DNA of 15,505 nt from CAZAFM01 sp964484395. Lineage in GTDB: Bacteria > Campylobacterota > Campylobacteria > Campylobacterales > CAZAFM01. This document shows positions 1-7,895 of this stretch, piece after piece (the stretch's first letter is position 1; every line of letters begins with the position of its first letter). The stretch lies in NCBI GenBank assembly GCA_964484395.1, contig CAZAFM010000061.1:1-15505 (forward strand), read 5' to 3'. Both the position numbers and the translations under genes were made by a program. The notes under the pieces are model-generated. The model was not told the DNA's origin. It saw only the letters and a program-made list of their open reading frames with translations, and ran no database searches.

Positions 1-908
1 TAAAAGTTAATACTTCTCATACCCATTAGATAGTTTACTATGTTTTCTATATAAGCGTCATTTTTTCTGTCTTTTAAGTATGCTAGGTATAGTTTTCGTC
101 TAATTTTTAGGTTTCTGACTTTGCTCTCATAGAGTATGTTGTCTTTAAGTTCATCAGTTAGGACAGCTCTTGAGATGATAGCAACTGTTGGTCTTTCTTT
201 GTCTATCTGGCTTTTTAGGATGGTCTGCTTGACTGCTGTTGAGCTTGTTACAACACTTATAATATCAAAAGAGTTACAGTCTACTCCTATCTCTTCAAAA
301 GTCTCATTGACAGTTCGCCTTGTATGACTTCCCCACTCTCGGCAGACCCATTTGAAGTTGAAGAGGTCATCTTTTTTTATGGTTTTTGGTAGAGGTGTTC
401 TGCTAAAAAGCACTAGTTCATCCTCTAGCCACTCTCTATAAATGATGTTATCTCTAAAAACTGGTGATTCAATAGCTGCAAGGTCTATTTTTTTGTCAAG
501 TAGTTTTTCTATAACATCCTGTGAGACTGCTAGCTGAACAAAAACCTCATTTTTGATGGTGTCTTTTAGCTCATTTAGTATGTGCGGTAGTACATAGTTC
601 CCTATAGTAAATGATGCTCCTATGTTAAAGGCAATATTTTTGTCTATAATTTTTATTAGCTCTTTTTCTGCACTACCTATACATTTATCTAGTTTTTGAA
701 CTATTGCTAGTAGCTTTTCTCCCTCTTTTGTGAGCTTTATTCCATTTTTCTTTCTTTCTATAATCTTGGTATCCAGATAGTCCTCTAAAAATTTTATCTG
801 CTGAGTTACGGCTGGTTGGGATATGCCAAGTTTTGCAGAAGCTTTTGAAAAACTCTTCTCTTTTACCACTACCAAAAATGTTTCAAGCTTCGCAAAATCT
901 CTTATCAT
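1..908 (-). CDS. LysR-type transcriptional regulator (3' end cut by window edge)
   Basis: Translating the minus strand from the ATG at 908-906 gives 302 uninterrupted residues up to the left edge. The next codon begins TA, so the stop may be immediately outside. Residues 1-65 form a LysR winged helix-turn-helix: the recognition-helix region reads SFSKASAKLGISQPAVTQQI (19-38), followed by a long linker helix. Residues about 90-300 fit the LysR substrate-binding domain (LAAIESPVFRDNIIY; a WG..TRR segment in the second half). Total length matches the usual ~300 residues. AAGGA lies 6 bases before the ATG, supporting this start. It is divergent from the uvrD cluster, the usual arrangement when a LysR protein controls itself or its neighbour, but uvrD is an unlikely target, so the regulated gene may lie outside the window. 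The effector cannot be told from sequence. Confidence 0.93.
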   Translation of the reverse strand, partial: MIRDFAKLETFLVVVKEKSFSKASAKLGISQPAVTQQIKFLEDYLDTKIIERKKNGIKLTKEGEKLLAIVQKLDKCIGSAEKELIKIIDKNIAFNIGASFTIGNYVLPHILNELKDTIKNEVFVQLAVSQDVIEKLLDKKIDLAAIESPVFRDNIIYREWLEDELVLFSRTPLPKTIKKDDLFNFKWVCREWGSHTRRTVNETFEEIGVDCNSFDIISVVTSSTAVKQTILKSQIDKERPTVAIISRAVLTDELKDNILYESKVRNLKIRRKLYLAYLKDRKNDAYIENIVNYLMGMRSINF

Positions 909-949
909 TATAATTCCTTAGTACAATTTTTTCTTATAGGCTTACCATA

Positions 950-955
950 ATTATA
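950..955 (-). promoter_or_regulatory. Candidate -10 of the LysR gene
   Basis: A perfect TATAAT on the minus strand sits about 42 bases before the ATG, with AT-rich DNA upstream and no clear -35 box. This is the usual form of sigma-70 promoters in Campylobacterota. Not tested beyond the motif. Confidence 0.5.
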
Positions 956-1005
956 AAATAAAATTATATATATTTCAATTAATATGTTAAAAATTTAGCA
1001 TTTGT

Positions 1006-1011
1006 TATAAT
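1006..1011 (+). promoter_or_regulatory. Candidate -10 of the uvrD-to-mnmC cluster
   Basis: TATAAT (TTGTTATAATAAAA context) lies 51 bases before the uvrD ATG, following T/A-rich DNA without a clear -35, as is usual for this phylum. It would give a leader of about 45 bases. The 154-base gap 909-1062 holds this and the opposite-facing LysR promoter and nothing else recognisable. Confidence 0.55.
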
Positions 1012-1062
1012 AAAAGGGTATAAGTGTTTCGAATAGTTATAAATTTATAAAAAAGATTTTGG

Positions 1063-3117
1063 ATGGATAAGATATTAAGTGGTCTAAACGAACCTCAATC
1101 TGAGGTGGTAAAACACATAGATGGAGCACTTCTAGTCATTGCAGGGGCTGGCAGTGGAAAAACAAAAACTATAACCTCAAGGCTTGCATACTTGCTCTCT
1201 TTGGGTGTTGATCCTGCTTCAACACTGACGCTTACATTTACAAACAAAGCTGCAAGTGAGATGAGAGCTAGGGCTATGGAGATGATAGATTCACCTCTAT
1301 ATCCTCCACTTCTTTGTACATTTCACAAGTTTGGGTTGCTTTTTTTGAAGTTTCACATTCATGAGTTGGGGCGAAAAGCAAATTTTATCATCATAGATAG
1401 TGATGATAGGAAGAGGATTTTAAAAAATATCAACAAAGACCTTCCACCAAACCTCGTCTCTTCTGAAATTTCTCGCTTCAAAAACTCTCTACTGAGTGAT
1501 GAAGAGGCTCATGCTCAAGCTGATAGTAAAAATGACAAGCTTATAGCCTCCATATATCAGAACTATAATGCATATCTAGCATCAAATAATATAGTTGACT
1601 TTGATGACCTTATAGCACTTCCTTTTAAAATTTTAGATAGAGATGACGCACTCTGTGAGGAGGTGAGCAAAAAATACTCTTTTATCATGGTCGATGAGTA
1701 TCAAGATACAAACACATTACAATATTGGCTCATAAAAAAGCTCTGCAAAACTCACGAAAACATCTGTGCAGTAGGTGATGATGATCAGAGTATATATGGC
1801 TGGAGAGGTGCTAATATCAATAACATTCTTGACTTTCAAAAAAACTTCAAAGATGTCAAGCTTGTAAGATTAGAGAGTAATTACCGCTCCACTGAGCCTA
1901 TATTAGATGCTGCAAACCGCCTTATAAACTTCAACAAAAACCGTTTAGGAAAAACTCTTAAAAGCTTTTTAGGAGAGGGAAAAGATGTGAGGGTTTTTAG
2001 GTCAGAAGATGAGGAGGATGAAGCTTATAAAATAGCAAAAGAGATAAAGCAGATGAGTCAAAATGGTATAAATCCCTCTGAAATGGCTGTCTTGTTTCGC
2101 GTAAATGCTCTAAGTCGTGGACTAGAAGATAAGCTAAACCGCCTAAAAATACCTTACAAAATAGTAGGCTCTGTGAAGTTTTATGAAAGAGCTGAGATAA
2201 AAGATGCAATAAGCTACTTTAGACTTGTAGTAAATCCAGATGATGACTTCTCTTTTAAGAGAGTGATAAACCGCCCAAAACGAGGAGTAGGAAAGGTAAC
2301 TATAGAAAAACTTGAAGGTTTTGCAACATCAAAAAGCACATCTATATGTGGTGCATATAGTGACTATCCTAGTGAAGTTAGTCAGCTTATGGGAGCTAAG
2401 CAGTTTAAAGCTATAGGTGAGTTTTTTGAGACATTATATGAGCTAAAAGAGGTACTTGAGGAATCAAGTATAAGGTTTATTGAGGTTTTTGATGAGGTAT
2501 TAAATCTAAAAGAGCAGTATAGATATAGTAGGGATGAGATAGACAGAGCCTCAAACATAGATGAGATATATGCACTCTATAAAGACTTTATGATAAAAAA
2601 CCCTGGTGCTAATATGGATGACTTTCTAAATGACATATCTTTACAAAGTGATCAAGATATGCTTGAGGGTGATAAAATATCTTGTATGAGTATACATGCT
2701 AGTAAGGGGCTAGAGTTTAAGCATGTTTTTGTCATTGGTCTTGAAGAGGGGATATTTCCACTAGTGCGAGAGGGAATAGATATAGAAGAAGAGAGACGCC
2801 TAGCTTATGTGGCTATTACTAGGGCTAAAGAGGATTTAATCCTAAGCTATGTGGATTCAAGACTTCATAATGGGAAGAGAAATAGTTTTCTTCCAAGTAG
2901 GTTTTTGAAAGAGTGTGGCAAGGTAGAGGGGAAGTTTGTTTATCAAGAAGATAGAGGTGGAAGTGCAGGGTTTAAAAAGGGTGATCTTGTATCTCACAAG
3001 ATATTTGGTACAGGTAGGATACTAGCTGTTCAAAAAGCAGGAAAAGATAGTAAGCTAACAATAAACTTCGGTGGAAGTGAGAAGAACATATTAGCCTCTT
3101 TTGTGACTAAGCTATGA
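1063..3117 (+). CDS. uvrD: ATP-dependent 3'-5' DNA helicase, UvrD/PcrA/Rep family
   Basis: An SF1A helicase that unwinds DNA in repair and replication restart. All canonical motifs are present in order: Q motif LNEPQ (residues 8-12), Walker A GAGSGKT (28-34, Lys33), motif Ia TFTNKAA, motif II DEYQDTN (from 211), motif III DDDQSIYGWRGA (239-250), motif IV LESNYRS, motif V SIHASKGLEF (543-552) and motif VI RRLAYVAITRAK (578-589). The C-terminus (about 628-684, GDLVSHKIFGTGRI) matches the small Tudor-like domain of UvrD/PcrA that contacts RNA polymerase. The 684-residue length is normal for this family. The start is supported by the Q motif right after it, although the ribosome binding site is weak: GGA overlaps the start itself. 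It is the first gene of an overlapping cluster and shares ATGA with truB. Annotations for Campylobacterota call this gene uvrD, rep or pcrA; sequence alone does not settle which. Confidence 0.96.
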   Translation: MDKILSGLNEPQSEVVKHIDGALLVIAGAGSGKTKTITSRLAYLLSLGVDPASTLTLTFTNKAASEMRARAMEMIDSPLYPPLLCTFHKFGLLFLKFHIHELGRKANFIIIDSDDRKRILKNINKDLPPNLVSSEISRFKNSLLSDEEAHAQADSKNDKLIASIYQNYNAYLASNNIVDFDDLIALPFKILDRDDALCEEVSKKYSFIMVDEYQDTNTLQYWLIKKLCKTHENICAVGDDDQSIYGWRGANINNILDFQKNFKDVKLVRLESNYRSTEPILDAANRLINFNKNRLGKTLKSFLGEGKDVRVFRSEDEEDEAYKIAKEIKQMSQNGINPSEMAVLFRVNALSRGLEDKLNRLKIPYKIVGSVKFYERAEIKDAISYFRLVVNPDDDFSFKRVINRPKRGVGKVTIEKLEGFATSKSTSICGAYSDYPSEVSQLMGAKQFKAIGEFFETLYELKEVLEESSIRFIEVFDEVLNLKEQYRYSRDEIDRASNIDEIYALYKDFMIKNPGANMDDFLNDISLQSDQDMLEGDKISCMSIHASKGLEFKHVFVIGLEEGIFPLVREGIDIEEERRLAYVAITRAKEDLILSYVDSRLHNGKRNSFLPSRFLKECGKVEGKFVYQEDRGGSAGFKKGDLVSHKIFGTGRILAVQKAGKDSKLTINFGGSEKNILASFVTKL

Positions 3118-3935
3118 ATAGACTCTTTGTAGCTAACAAGCCTATTTTTCTCTCATCAAACCGTTTTTTAACTAACATCAAAAGAGAGCTAGGTGTAAAA
3201 AAAGCTGGTTTTTCAGGTACTCTTGACCCTTTTGCAAAAGGTACTTTAGTGGTGGCTACAGGAGAGTATACTAAGCTTTTTAACTACCTAAATCTCTCAC
3301 CTAAAGTCTATAGGGCTACTCTTTGGCTTGGTGCTAAAAGCAGAAGTCTTGATATTGAGATGATAGAGAGTGTTCAAAAGGTTTTTGCTTTTAGTGAGCA
3401 AAGAGTAGAGGATGTGCTTTTAGGGTTAAAGGGTGAGTTTAAGTATAGACCGCCTAGCTTTAGTGCTAAAAAAATAGGTGGAGTCAGAGCCTACAAACTG
3501 GCTAGAGATGGTGTTGATACGGAATTAAAAGAGATAACCTCAACTATATATGATATAAAACTTCTCAATTATTGCCATCCATTTCTAAGCTTTGAAGTGA
3601 GTGTACAAAAGGGTGGATATGTCCGCTCTATTGGGGAGGAGATAGCAAAAAGGCTTGGGTGTGCTGGTAGTCTTAGCTTTTTGCATCGAACAAAAGAGGG
3701 CGCTTTTGAGTATAATGGAGGTAAAAAGCTTAATCCTCTTTCATTTTTAGATTTACCAAAAAATCGCTATAATGCTGAGTATGAAAATGTACTTCTAGGA
3801 AGGAAGCTAGCCACTTGTGATTTTGAGCACAAAGAGGATGGAAGTTATCTTCTTAGTAATGATGAATATATAAGTGTTGTGAGTATAGAGGACAGTAGGG
3901 TTAAATATTTGCTAAATAGGATTTCTTTATGTTGA
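3114..3935 (+). CDS. truB: tRNA pseudouridine(55) synthase TruB
   Basis: Makes pseudouridine 55 in the T-loop of tRNAs. The N-terminal block is typical: KPIFLSS (9-15) followed by GFSGTLDPFAKG, in which Asp38 is the catalytic aspartate. Further family blocks are VYRATLWLGAKS (about 74-85) and, near the middle, KGGYVRSIGEEIAKRLG followed by LHRTKEGAF. At 273 residues it is shorter than E. coli TruB (314) and lacks much of a C-terminal PUA domain, as is common in this phylum. The start ATG overlaps the uvrD stop by four bases (ATGA), which implies translational coupling; the C-terminus overlaps csrA by seven bases. Confidence 0.96.
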   Translation: MNRLFVANKPIFLSSNRFLTNIKRELGVKKAGFSGTLDPFAKGTLVVATGEYTKLFNYLNLSPKVYRATLWLGAKSRSLDIEMIESVQKVFAFSEQRVEDVLLGLKGEFKYRPPSFSAKKIGGVRAYKLARDGVDTELKEITSTIYDIKLLNYCHPFLSFEVSVQKGGYVRSIGEEIAKRLGCAGSLSFLHRTKEGAFEYNGGKKLNPLSFLDLPKNRYNAEYENVLLGRKLATCDFEHKEDGSYLLSNDEYISVVSIEDSRVKYLLNRISLC

Positions 3936-4168
3936 TACTTTCAAGAAAAGAGAATGAGTCTATACATATTGGTAAAAATATAAAAATAAAAGTAGTATCT
4001 ATAGAAAAAGGAAGTGTAAAGCTTGGACTTGAGGCTCCTGATGATGTGCTGATTTTGAGAGATGAATTAGCACAAGCAGTTCAAGATGAGAACATAAGAG
4101 CCTCAAATATACCTACATCTTCAGAGAAGCTAAAATCACTATTTGATAGGCTAAAAAAGGATAAATGA
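3929..4168 (+). CDS. csrA: Carbon storage regulator CsrA (mRNA-binding translational regulator)
   Basis: A small homodimeric RNA-binding protein that binds GGA motifs near ribosome binding sites and blocks or changes translation; in Campylobacter it represses flagellin and is antagonised by FliW. The sequence begins MLILSRKENESIHIG and contains the conserved core IEKGSVKLGLEAP (25-37) and LILRDEL, with the two known RNA-contact residues Leu4 and Arg44 in place. The 79-residue length is slightly longer than E. coli CsrA (61), with a C-terminal tail as usual in Campylobacterota. It overlaps truB by 7 bases and ispE by 4 (ATGA). Candidate targets in this window are discussed in the findings; none is shown. 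Confidence 0.97.
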   Translation: MLILSRKENESIHIGKNIKIKVVSIEKGSVKLGLEAPDDVLILRDELAQAVQDENIRASNIPTSSEKLKSLFDRLKKDK

Positions 4169-4917
4169 AGTATTTATGTCATGCAAAAGTGAATGTTTTT
4201 TTGAAAATTACAGGCAAAAGGGGAGGATTTCACAAAATCATCTCTAGGTTTTGTTTAGTTCCTAGTCTCTATGATGAGATAGAGTTTGTCCCGAGCCAAG
4301 AGGGCTTTGATATAGATGGGGAGTTTGACTGCTCACTAGAAGATAACATTATCTATAAAGCCTACAAAAACCTCCAAGAAAAAGCAGATTCAAAGATATT
4401 GGATGAGTTTTTTAAAACACACAAGATTGTTGTGAATAAAAACATACCAACAGGTGCAGGACTAGGCGGAGGAAGCTCAAATGCAGCTACTTTTTTAAAT
4501 ATGCTAACAAGCATAGATAGTTCACTAAAGAAGTCATGGCTTGAAGAAGTAGCAACAAGTATTGGTTCAGATGTTATGTTTTTTTTAAAAGGATACAACG
4601 CGGCAAATGTCAGTGGAGTAGGTGAGATAGTAGAGGAGTTTAAGGAGGAGCCTTTGGACTTTGAGATATTTACACCACCTATCTTTTGTCAAACTCCACT
4701 CATATACAAAAGGTTTAGGGAGAGTTATTACAAAGAAAGCAGAGATTCATATCTGCTTGAAAAAGAGAGCAGGAACATACTAAAGCATGGTAATATAGAG
4801 GAGCTAAATGATCTCTATAAGCCAGCACTATCTATCTACCCAAGACTTGGTGAATATGCAAAAGATGGTTGGTTTTTTAGTGGGAGTGGAAGTTCGTTTT
4901 TTAGGATAAAAGAGTGA
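4165..4917 (+). CDS. ispE: 4-diphosphocytidyl-2-C-methyl-D-erythritol kinase IspE
   Basis: A GHMP-family kinase that phosphorylates CDP-methylerythritol in the MEP (non-mevalonate) isoprenoid pathway, in the cytoplasm. Visible motifs: the N-terminal substrate block AKVNVFLKITGKR (7-19), the ATP-binding glycine loop PTGAGLGGGSSNAA (95-108), and IGSDVMFFLKG (133-143), whose Asp136 is the expected catalytic base. The C-terminal GHMP motif is GWFFSGSGSSFFRI. At 250 residues it is shorter than E. coli IspE (283), in keeping with the compact versions of this phylum. The start overlaps the csrA stop (ATGA) and the stop overlaps the smpB GTG start by four bases. Confidence 0.95.
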   Translation: MKYLCHAKVNVFLKITGKRGGFHKIISRFCLVPSLYDEIEFVPSQEGFDIDGEFDCSLEDNIIYKAYKNLQEKADSKILDEFFKTHKIVVNKNIPTGAGLGGGSSNAATFLNMLTSIDSSLKKSWLEEVATSIGSDVMFFLKGYNAANVSGVGEIVEEFKEEPLDFEIFTPPIFCQTPLIYKRFRESYYKESRDSYLLEKESRNILKHGNIEELNDLYKPALSIYPRLGEYAKDGWFFSGSGSSFFRIKE

Positions 4918-5369
4918 TAAATTTTGTAGCAGGAAACAAAAAAGCTAAGTTTGACTATGAGATACTAGAGAAGTTCCAAGCAGGACTTGTACTAACTGGT
5001 AGTGAAGTGAAGGCTCTAAGGGCAAGTAGAGCAAATCTAAAAGATAGTTATTGTAGAGTTATTAAAGGTGAAATTTTTATGCTAAATGCCCACATATCAC
5101 ATCTAGAGCATACAAATCCCCACTTCAAACCAGATGAAAAAAGACCTAGAAAACTTCTTTTGCACAAAAAAGAGATAGACAAAATCTCTAAAAAAGCAGC
5201 AGAAGATAGCTTAACTATAGTTCCATTAGGTATATATTTTAATGAAAGAAATCTAGCAAAAGTAACAATAGCCCTAGCAAAAGGCAAAAAACTACATGAT
5301 AAAAGAGAGACTATCAAAAAAAGAGAGCAAGATAGAGAAGCAAAAGCTGCTATCAAAAAGCATATATAG
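4914..5369 (+). CDS. smpB: SsrA (tmRNA)-binding protein SmpB
   Basis: Binds tmRNA and delivers it to stalled ribosomes for trans-translation. The sequence shows the family core: NKKAKFDYEILEKFQAGLVLTGSEVKALRASRANLKDSYCRV (from residue 8), then FMLNAHISHLEH and the RPRKLLLHKKEI segment, and ends in the basic tail (GKKLHDKRETIKKREQDREAKAAIKKHI) that folds in the mRNA channel. The 151-residue length is normal. The start is GTG at 4914-4916, overlapping the ispE stop in GTGA, so it depends on coupling or on the GA-rich end of ispE. The tmRNA gene itself is not in the window. Confidence 0.97.
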   Translation: MINFVAGNKKAKFDYEILEKFQAGLVLTGSEVKALRASRANLKDSYCRVIKGEIFMLNAHISHLEHTNPHFKPDEKRPRKLLLHKKEIDKISKKAAEDSLTIVPLGIYFNERNLAKVTIALAKGKKLHDKRETIKKREQDREAKAAIKKHI

Positions 5370-6037
5370 TGGATATTTATAAAACATATGATGGAAGTAG
5401 TACGCTTTATAGTGCAGAGTTTCAAGAACACTACCACTCTAGGAGAGAAGGAGCGCTTAGTGAGTCACTATATAAGCATGTTTTGCCAGCTCTTAGCTAT
5501 GTATCTAGCTATAAAAAAAATATAAAAGTACTTGATATCTGCTTTGGACTTGGGTATAACACATTTGCAACACTTCTTTATGCAAAAGAGCATTATCCAG
5601 AGCTTGAGCTTCAGATATACTCTCCTGAGCTTGATGCTAATCTTATAGATTTACTTGCAGGGTTTGAATATCCTTTGGAGTTTGAGCCTATAAAAGATGT
5701 GATAAAAAAGACACTTCATCATCATACATACAACAGTAGAAGTATAAATATAGACATCTATATAGGAAGAGCTGAGGAGTATGTAAAGTCACTTGAAAAT
5801 GAGTCTATAGATATAGTCTATCAAGATGCTTTTAGTCCAAAGAAAAATCCAACCTTATGGAGTGAAGAGTTTTTTGCAGATATATATAAAATATCTGCAC
5901 CAAAAGCTATTCTAACTACCTACTCAAGTGCAAGGGTGGTCAAAGATAATCTAAAAAAAGCAGGATTTAGTGTAGAAAAACATATAGGGGAGGGCTTCAG
6001 TAAAGAGGGGATAAAAGCCTTTAAAACTCCTTCTTAA
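5369..6037 (+). CDS. MnmC-type tRNA (5-aminomethyl-uridine) methyltransferase, single domain
   Basis: An S-adenosylmethionine-dependent methyltransferase of the DUF752/MnmC(m) family, which methylates nm5(s2)U34 to mnm5(s2)U34 in tRNA wobble positions. Visible features: the family opening YHSRREGALSES (22-33), a SAM-binding loop VLDICFGLGYNTFAT (54-68), and the signature YQDAFSPKKNPTLWSEEFF (151-169), which matches the catalytic block of the MnmC N-terminal domain. At 222 residues it has only the methyltransferase domain; the C-terminal FAD oxidase domain of E. coli MnmC is absent, as in Aquifex DUF752 and MnmM/MnmC-like stand-alone enzymes. The start is GTG at 5369, sharing one base with the smpB stop. 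It is the last gene of the cluster; its 3' end overlaps the convergent gene by 17 bases. The exact substrate is inferred from the family. Confidence 0.82.
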   Translation: MDIYKTYDGSSTLYSAEFQEHYHSRREGALSESLYKHVLPALSYVSSYKKNIKVLDICFGLGYNTFATLLYAKEHYPELELQIYSPELDANLIDLLAGFEYPLEFEPIKDVIKKTLHHHTYNSRSINIDIYIGRAEEYVKSLENESIDIVYQDAFSPKKNPTLWSEEFFADIYKISAPKAILTTYSSARVVKDNLKKAGFSVEKHIGEGFSKEGIKAFKTPS

Positions 6038-7238
6038 AAAATCCCCCATGCTTTGTCTCTAAAAGCTCTATTTCGTAGTTGACTTGATTATCTATGATAA
6101 TCTCTTTAAAAGACTCATTTTGACTATTTAGATAGCTTTTAGTATAGAAACCATCAAGACCTATGGAAGTAGAGTAGTTTATCCAGTCATACTGTATATC
6201 AGTATCTACAATCTCATTTGCCTCTTGCAGAGTTGGTAGTGATGAGGTTATAGAGTTTGCAACTACAAAATTTTTTCTATCAGCCCTCTGAGTTAGTGAG
6301 AATATGCTTGGAGTGTAGTTTATCTGAGAAGAGATGATGGTTTTTGGTTTTACATCATTAAAAGTTAGTTGCGACATAAACATAGCACTTTTAACTACTG
6401 ATGAGTTTAGTAATACAGACCCTCTTTTAATAGTGCTAGCATTTCTTTTTATACTTCTTTTGTAGAGTTCTGCTTCCATGCTATCTAGGGCAATACCTAT
6501 AATGTTGTTTGAGTCTTTTGAAGCGTAGCCATCTAACTCGCTTGAAAGAGGACTACCATCACTTATAGCTACTATATTATTATTGTTAATAGATTCTATA
6601 ACTTTATCTATCTGGGCTTCATAGTCTATTCCTCCATAGATGACATTTGGTTTATGTTTTTCTACCATTTTTTTGTTCACTGAAGGTATATATATTTCTA
6701 GATTTTGAGTCTCATTTAGCTTACTGAGAGTTTTTGCACCTTTTGAAGTTAGAAGAGCGATAGTGTGTGTAAATCCCTCTTGCTTTGTTCTATTTAGTGC
6801 CTCTCTTAATGAATTTTCATCTTCATATCTTGAGTCTATAACCTTAAAACTAAAGCTTGGATTTCTGAGAAGTAGATAGGCTAAAACTGAGTGTGATACA
6901 GATACTGCATATCTGCCAACAACTTTTTTAGGAATAATGAGGGCTAATCTAAACTCATTTGAACTTGAGATGTAGAAGTCTCTAACATCTAGATTTATCA
7001 TAGAAGCAAACTCTCTAAACCTGTTTCCATTCTCTATAGATGCGTACTTGGGTGAGTAGCCTGTAATAAAAGAGAAAGGCTTACCACTTTTGTAGTAGTT
7101 TTCAAGACAGCTATCATCACAAAGCTCTACACTATAGTCTATGACATATGTCTTAGGTAGTGGAATGGGTGAAAGGGTTCTAGGCTCTTGGGAAAAAAGG
7201 AGCGAAAACAAAAGTGTAAGTAGAAAAAACTGCTTCAT
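6021..7238 (-). CDS. Exported protein with probable type 1 periplasmic-binding-protein fold
   Basis: I do not recognise a named family. The protein (405 residues) begins with a signal peptide: MKQ, then a hydrophobic run to about residue 16 (FFLLTLLFSLLFS), with likely cleavage near S16-Q17. Two cysteines close to the mature N-terminus (CDDSC, about 39-43) could form a disulfide. The pattern LALIIPKKVVGRYAVSVSHSVLAYLL (about 98-123), then FKVIDSRYEDENSLREALNRTKQEGFTHTIALLTSKGAKTL, resembles the alpha/beta start of type 1 solute-binding proteins, including the LpoA/YraM group that activates penicillin-binding proteins. That is inference from the alternation of strands and helices. The start shares ATGA with the uracil glycosylase stop, so the two are co-translated. 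No metal or catalytic motif is visible. The C-terminus overlaps the convergent methyltransferase gene by 17 bases. Confidence 0.8.
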   Translation of the reverse strand: MKQFFLLTLLFSLLFSQEPRTLSPIPLPKTYVIDYSVELCDDSCLENYYKSGKPFSFITGYSPKYASIENGNRFREFASMINLDVRDFYISSSNEFRLALIIPKKVVGRYAVSVSHSVLAYLLLRNPSFSFKVIDSRYEDENSLREALNRTKQEGFTHTIALLTSKGAKTLSKLNETQNLEIYIPSVNKKMVEKHKPNVIYGGIDYEAQIDKVIESINNNNIVAISDGSPLSSELDGYASKDSNNIIGIALDSMEAELYKRSIKRNASTIKRGSVLLNSSVVKSAMFMSQLTFNDVKPKTIISSQINYTPSIFSLTQRADRKNFVVANSITSSLPTLQEANEIVDTDIQYDWINYSTSIGLDGFYTKSYLNSQNESFKEIIIDNQVNYEIELLETKHGGFFKKEF

Positions 7239-7888
7239 ATAAAACTCTTTACCTTTAAAAAATCTTCAAATGCCTCTTTTTTTGCAGAGGGATTTCTGAG
7301 TAGATAACTAGGGTGAAAAGTAGCTATCAACTTTCTATTAGCGTAGTTTATAATTTCTCCCCTTATTTTTGAGATAGGCATGGTGTCATTTGTCAGATAC
7401 TTATAGCTAGTACTTCCTAGTGCCACGATAATCGTAGGAGATACTATTTCTATCTGCTTTAGTAGAAAGGGTAAACAGCTTTTTGCTTCCTCTTCACTTG
7501 GTTGTCTGTTTTGTGGAGGTCTGCATTTTACTATATTAGCTATAAATACCTCATCTCTTTGTAGTTTTAGGACATTGTTTATAATCTTCTCAAGCAACAT
7601 TCCAGCTCGCCCTACAAAAGGTCTCCCACTTTCATCCTCACTAGCCCCCGGTCCTTCACCTATAAGCATTACTTTAGCACTCTTGTTGCCTTCGCCAAAA
7701 ACTACATTTTTTCTTGTTTTAGCTAAATCACAGAGTTTGCACTGTATGGTCTGTTTTTTTAGAGAGGCCATATCCTTTGGGAGACTGTCTTGACTTTGAG
7801 TTTTGATATGCTTAAACTCATCTACATATCTACTACCTAAAAACTGATGTGTATAGAGGGCTTTTAGTCTAAGCAGGTTTTCTATCAC
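7235..7888 (-). CDS. Family 4 uracil-DNA glycosylase with 4Fe-4S cluster
   Basis: Removes uracil from DNA to start base excision repair. With the start used here the protein has 217 residues. Four cysteines have the family 4 spacing: C50-x2-C53 and C122-x15-C138, expected to bind one 4Fe-4S cluster. The uracil-pocket motifs are present: GEGPGASEDESGRPFVG (77-93) and HPSYLLRNP (192-200). The open frame continues upstream to a GTG at 7969, but I choose the GTG at 7888-7886 because a perfect AAGGAG lies 7 bases before it and because the extra 27 residues (rich in Arg, Leu and Cys) read through palindromic leader DNA and add no known domain. The downstream exported-protein gene overlaps in ATGA. 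The functional assignment is strong; the start is likely but not proven. Confidence 0.9.
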   Translation of the reverse strand: MIENLLRLKALYTHQFLGSRYVDEFKHIKTQSQDSLPKDMASLKKQTIQCKLCDLAKTRKNVVFGEGNKSAKVMLIGEGPGASEDESGRPFVGRAGMLLEKIINNVLKLQRDEVFIANIVKCRPPQNRQPSEEEAKSCLPFLLKQIEIVSPTIIVALGSTSYKYLTNDTMPISKIRGEIINYANRKLIATFHPSYLLRNPSAKKEAFEDFLKVKSFI

Positions 7889-7895
7889 TTCCAAT

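Noticed and set aside
136..327. 63-codon plus-strand open frame at the left end
   Set aside because: It is antisense to the LysR substrate-binding domain, which reads open through all 302 codons.
5048..5437. 129-codon minus-strand open frame inside smpB
   Set aside because: It is fully antisense to smpB, whose protein has all family blocks; the peptide is a Leu/Ser/Phe-rich shadow with no ribosome binding site.
6007..6046. GGGGAT ... ATCCCC pairing at the convergent gene ends as a bidirectional terminator
   Set aside because: Only 6 bp with a 28-base loop and no adjacent T-tract on either strand; too weak to call.
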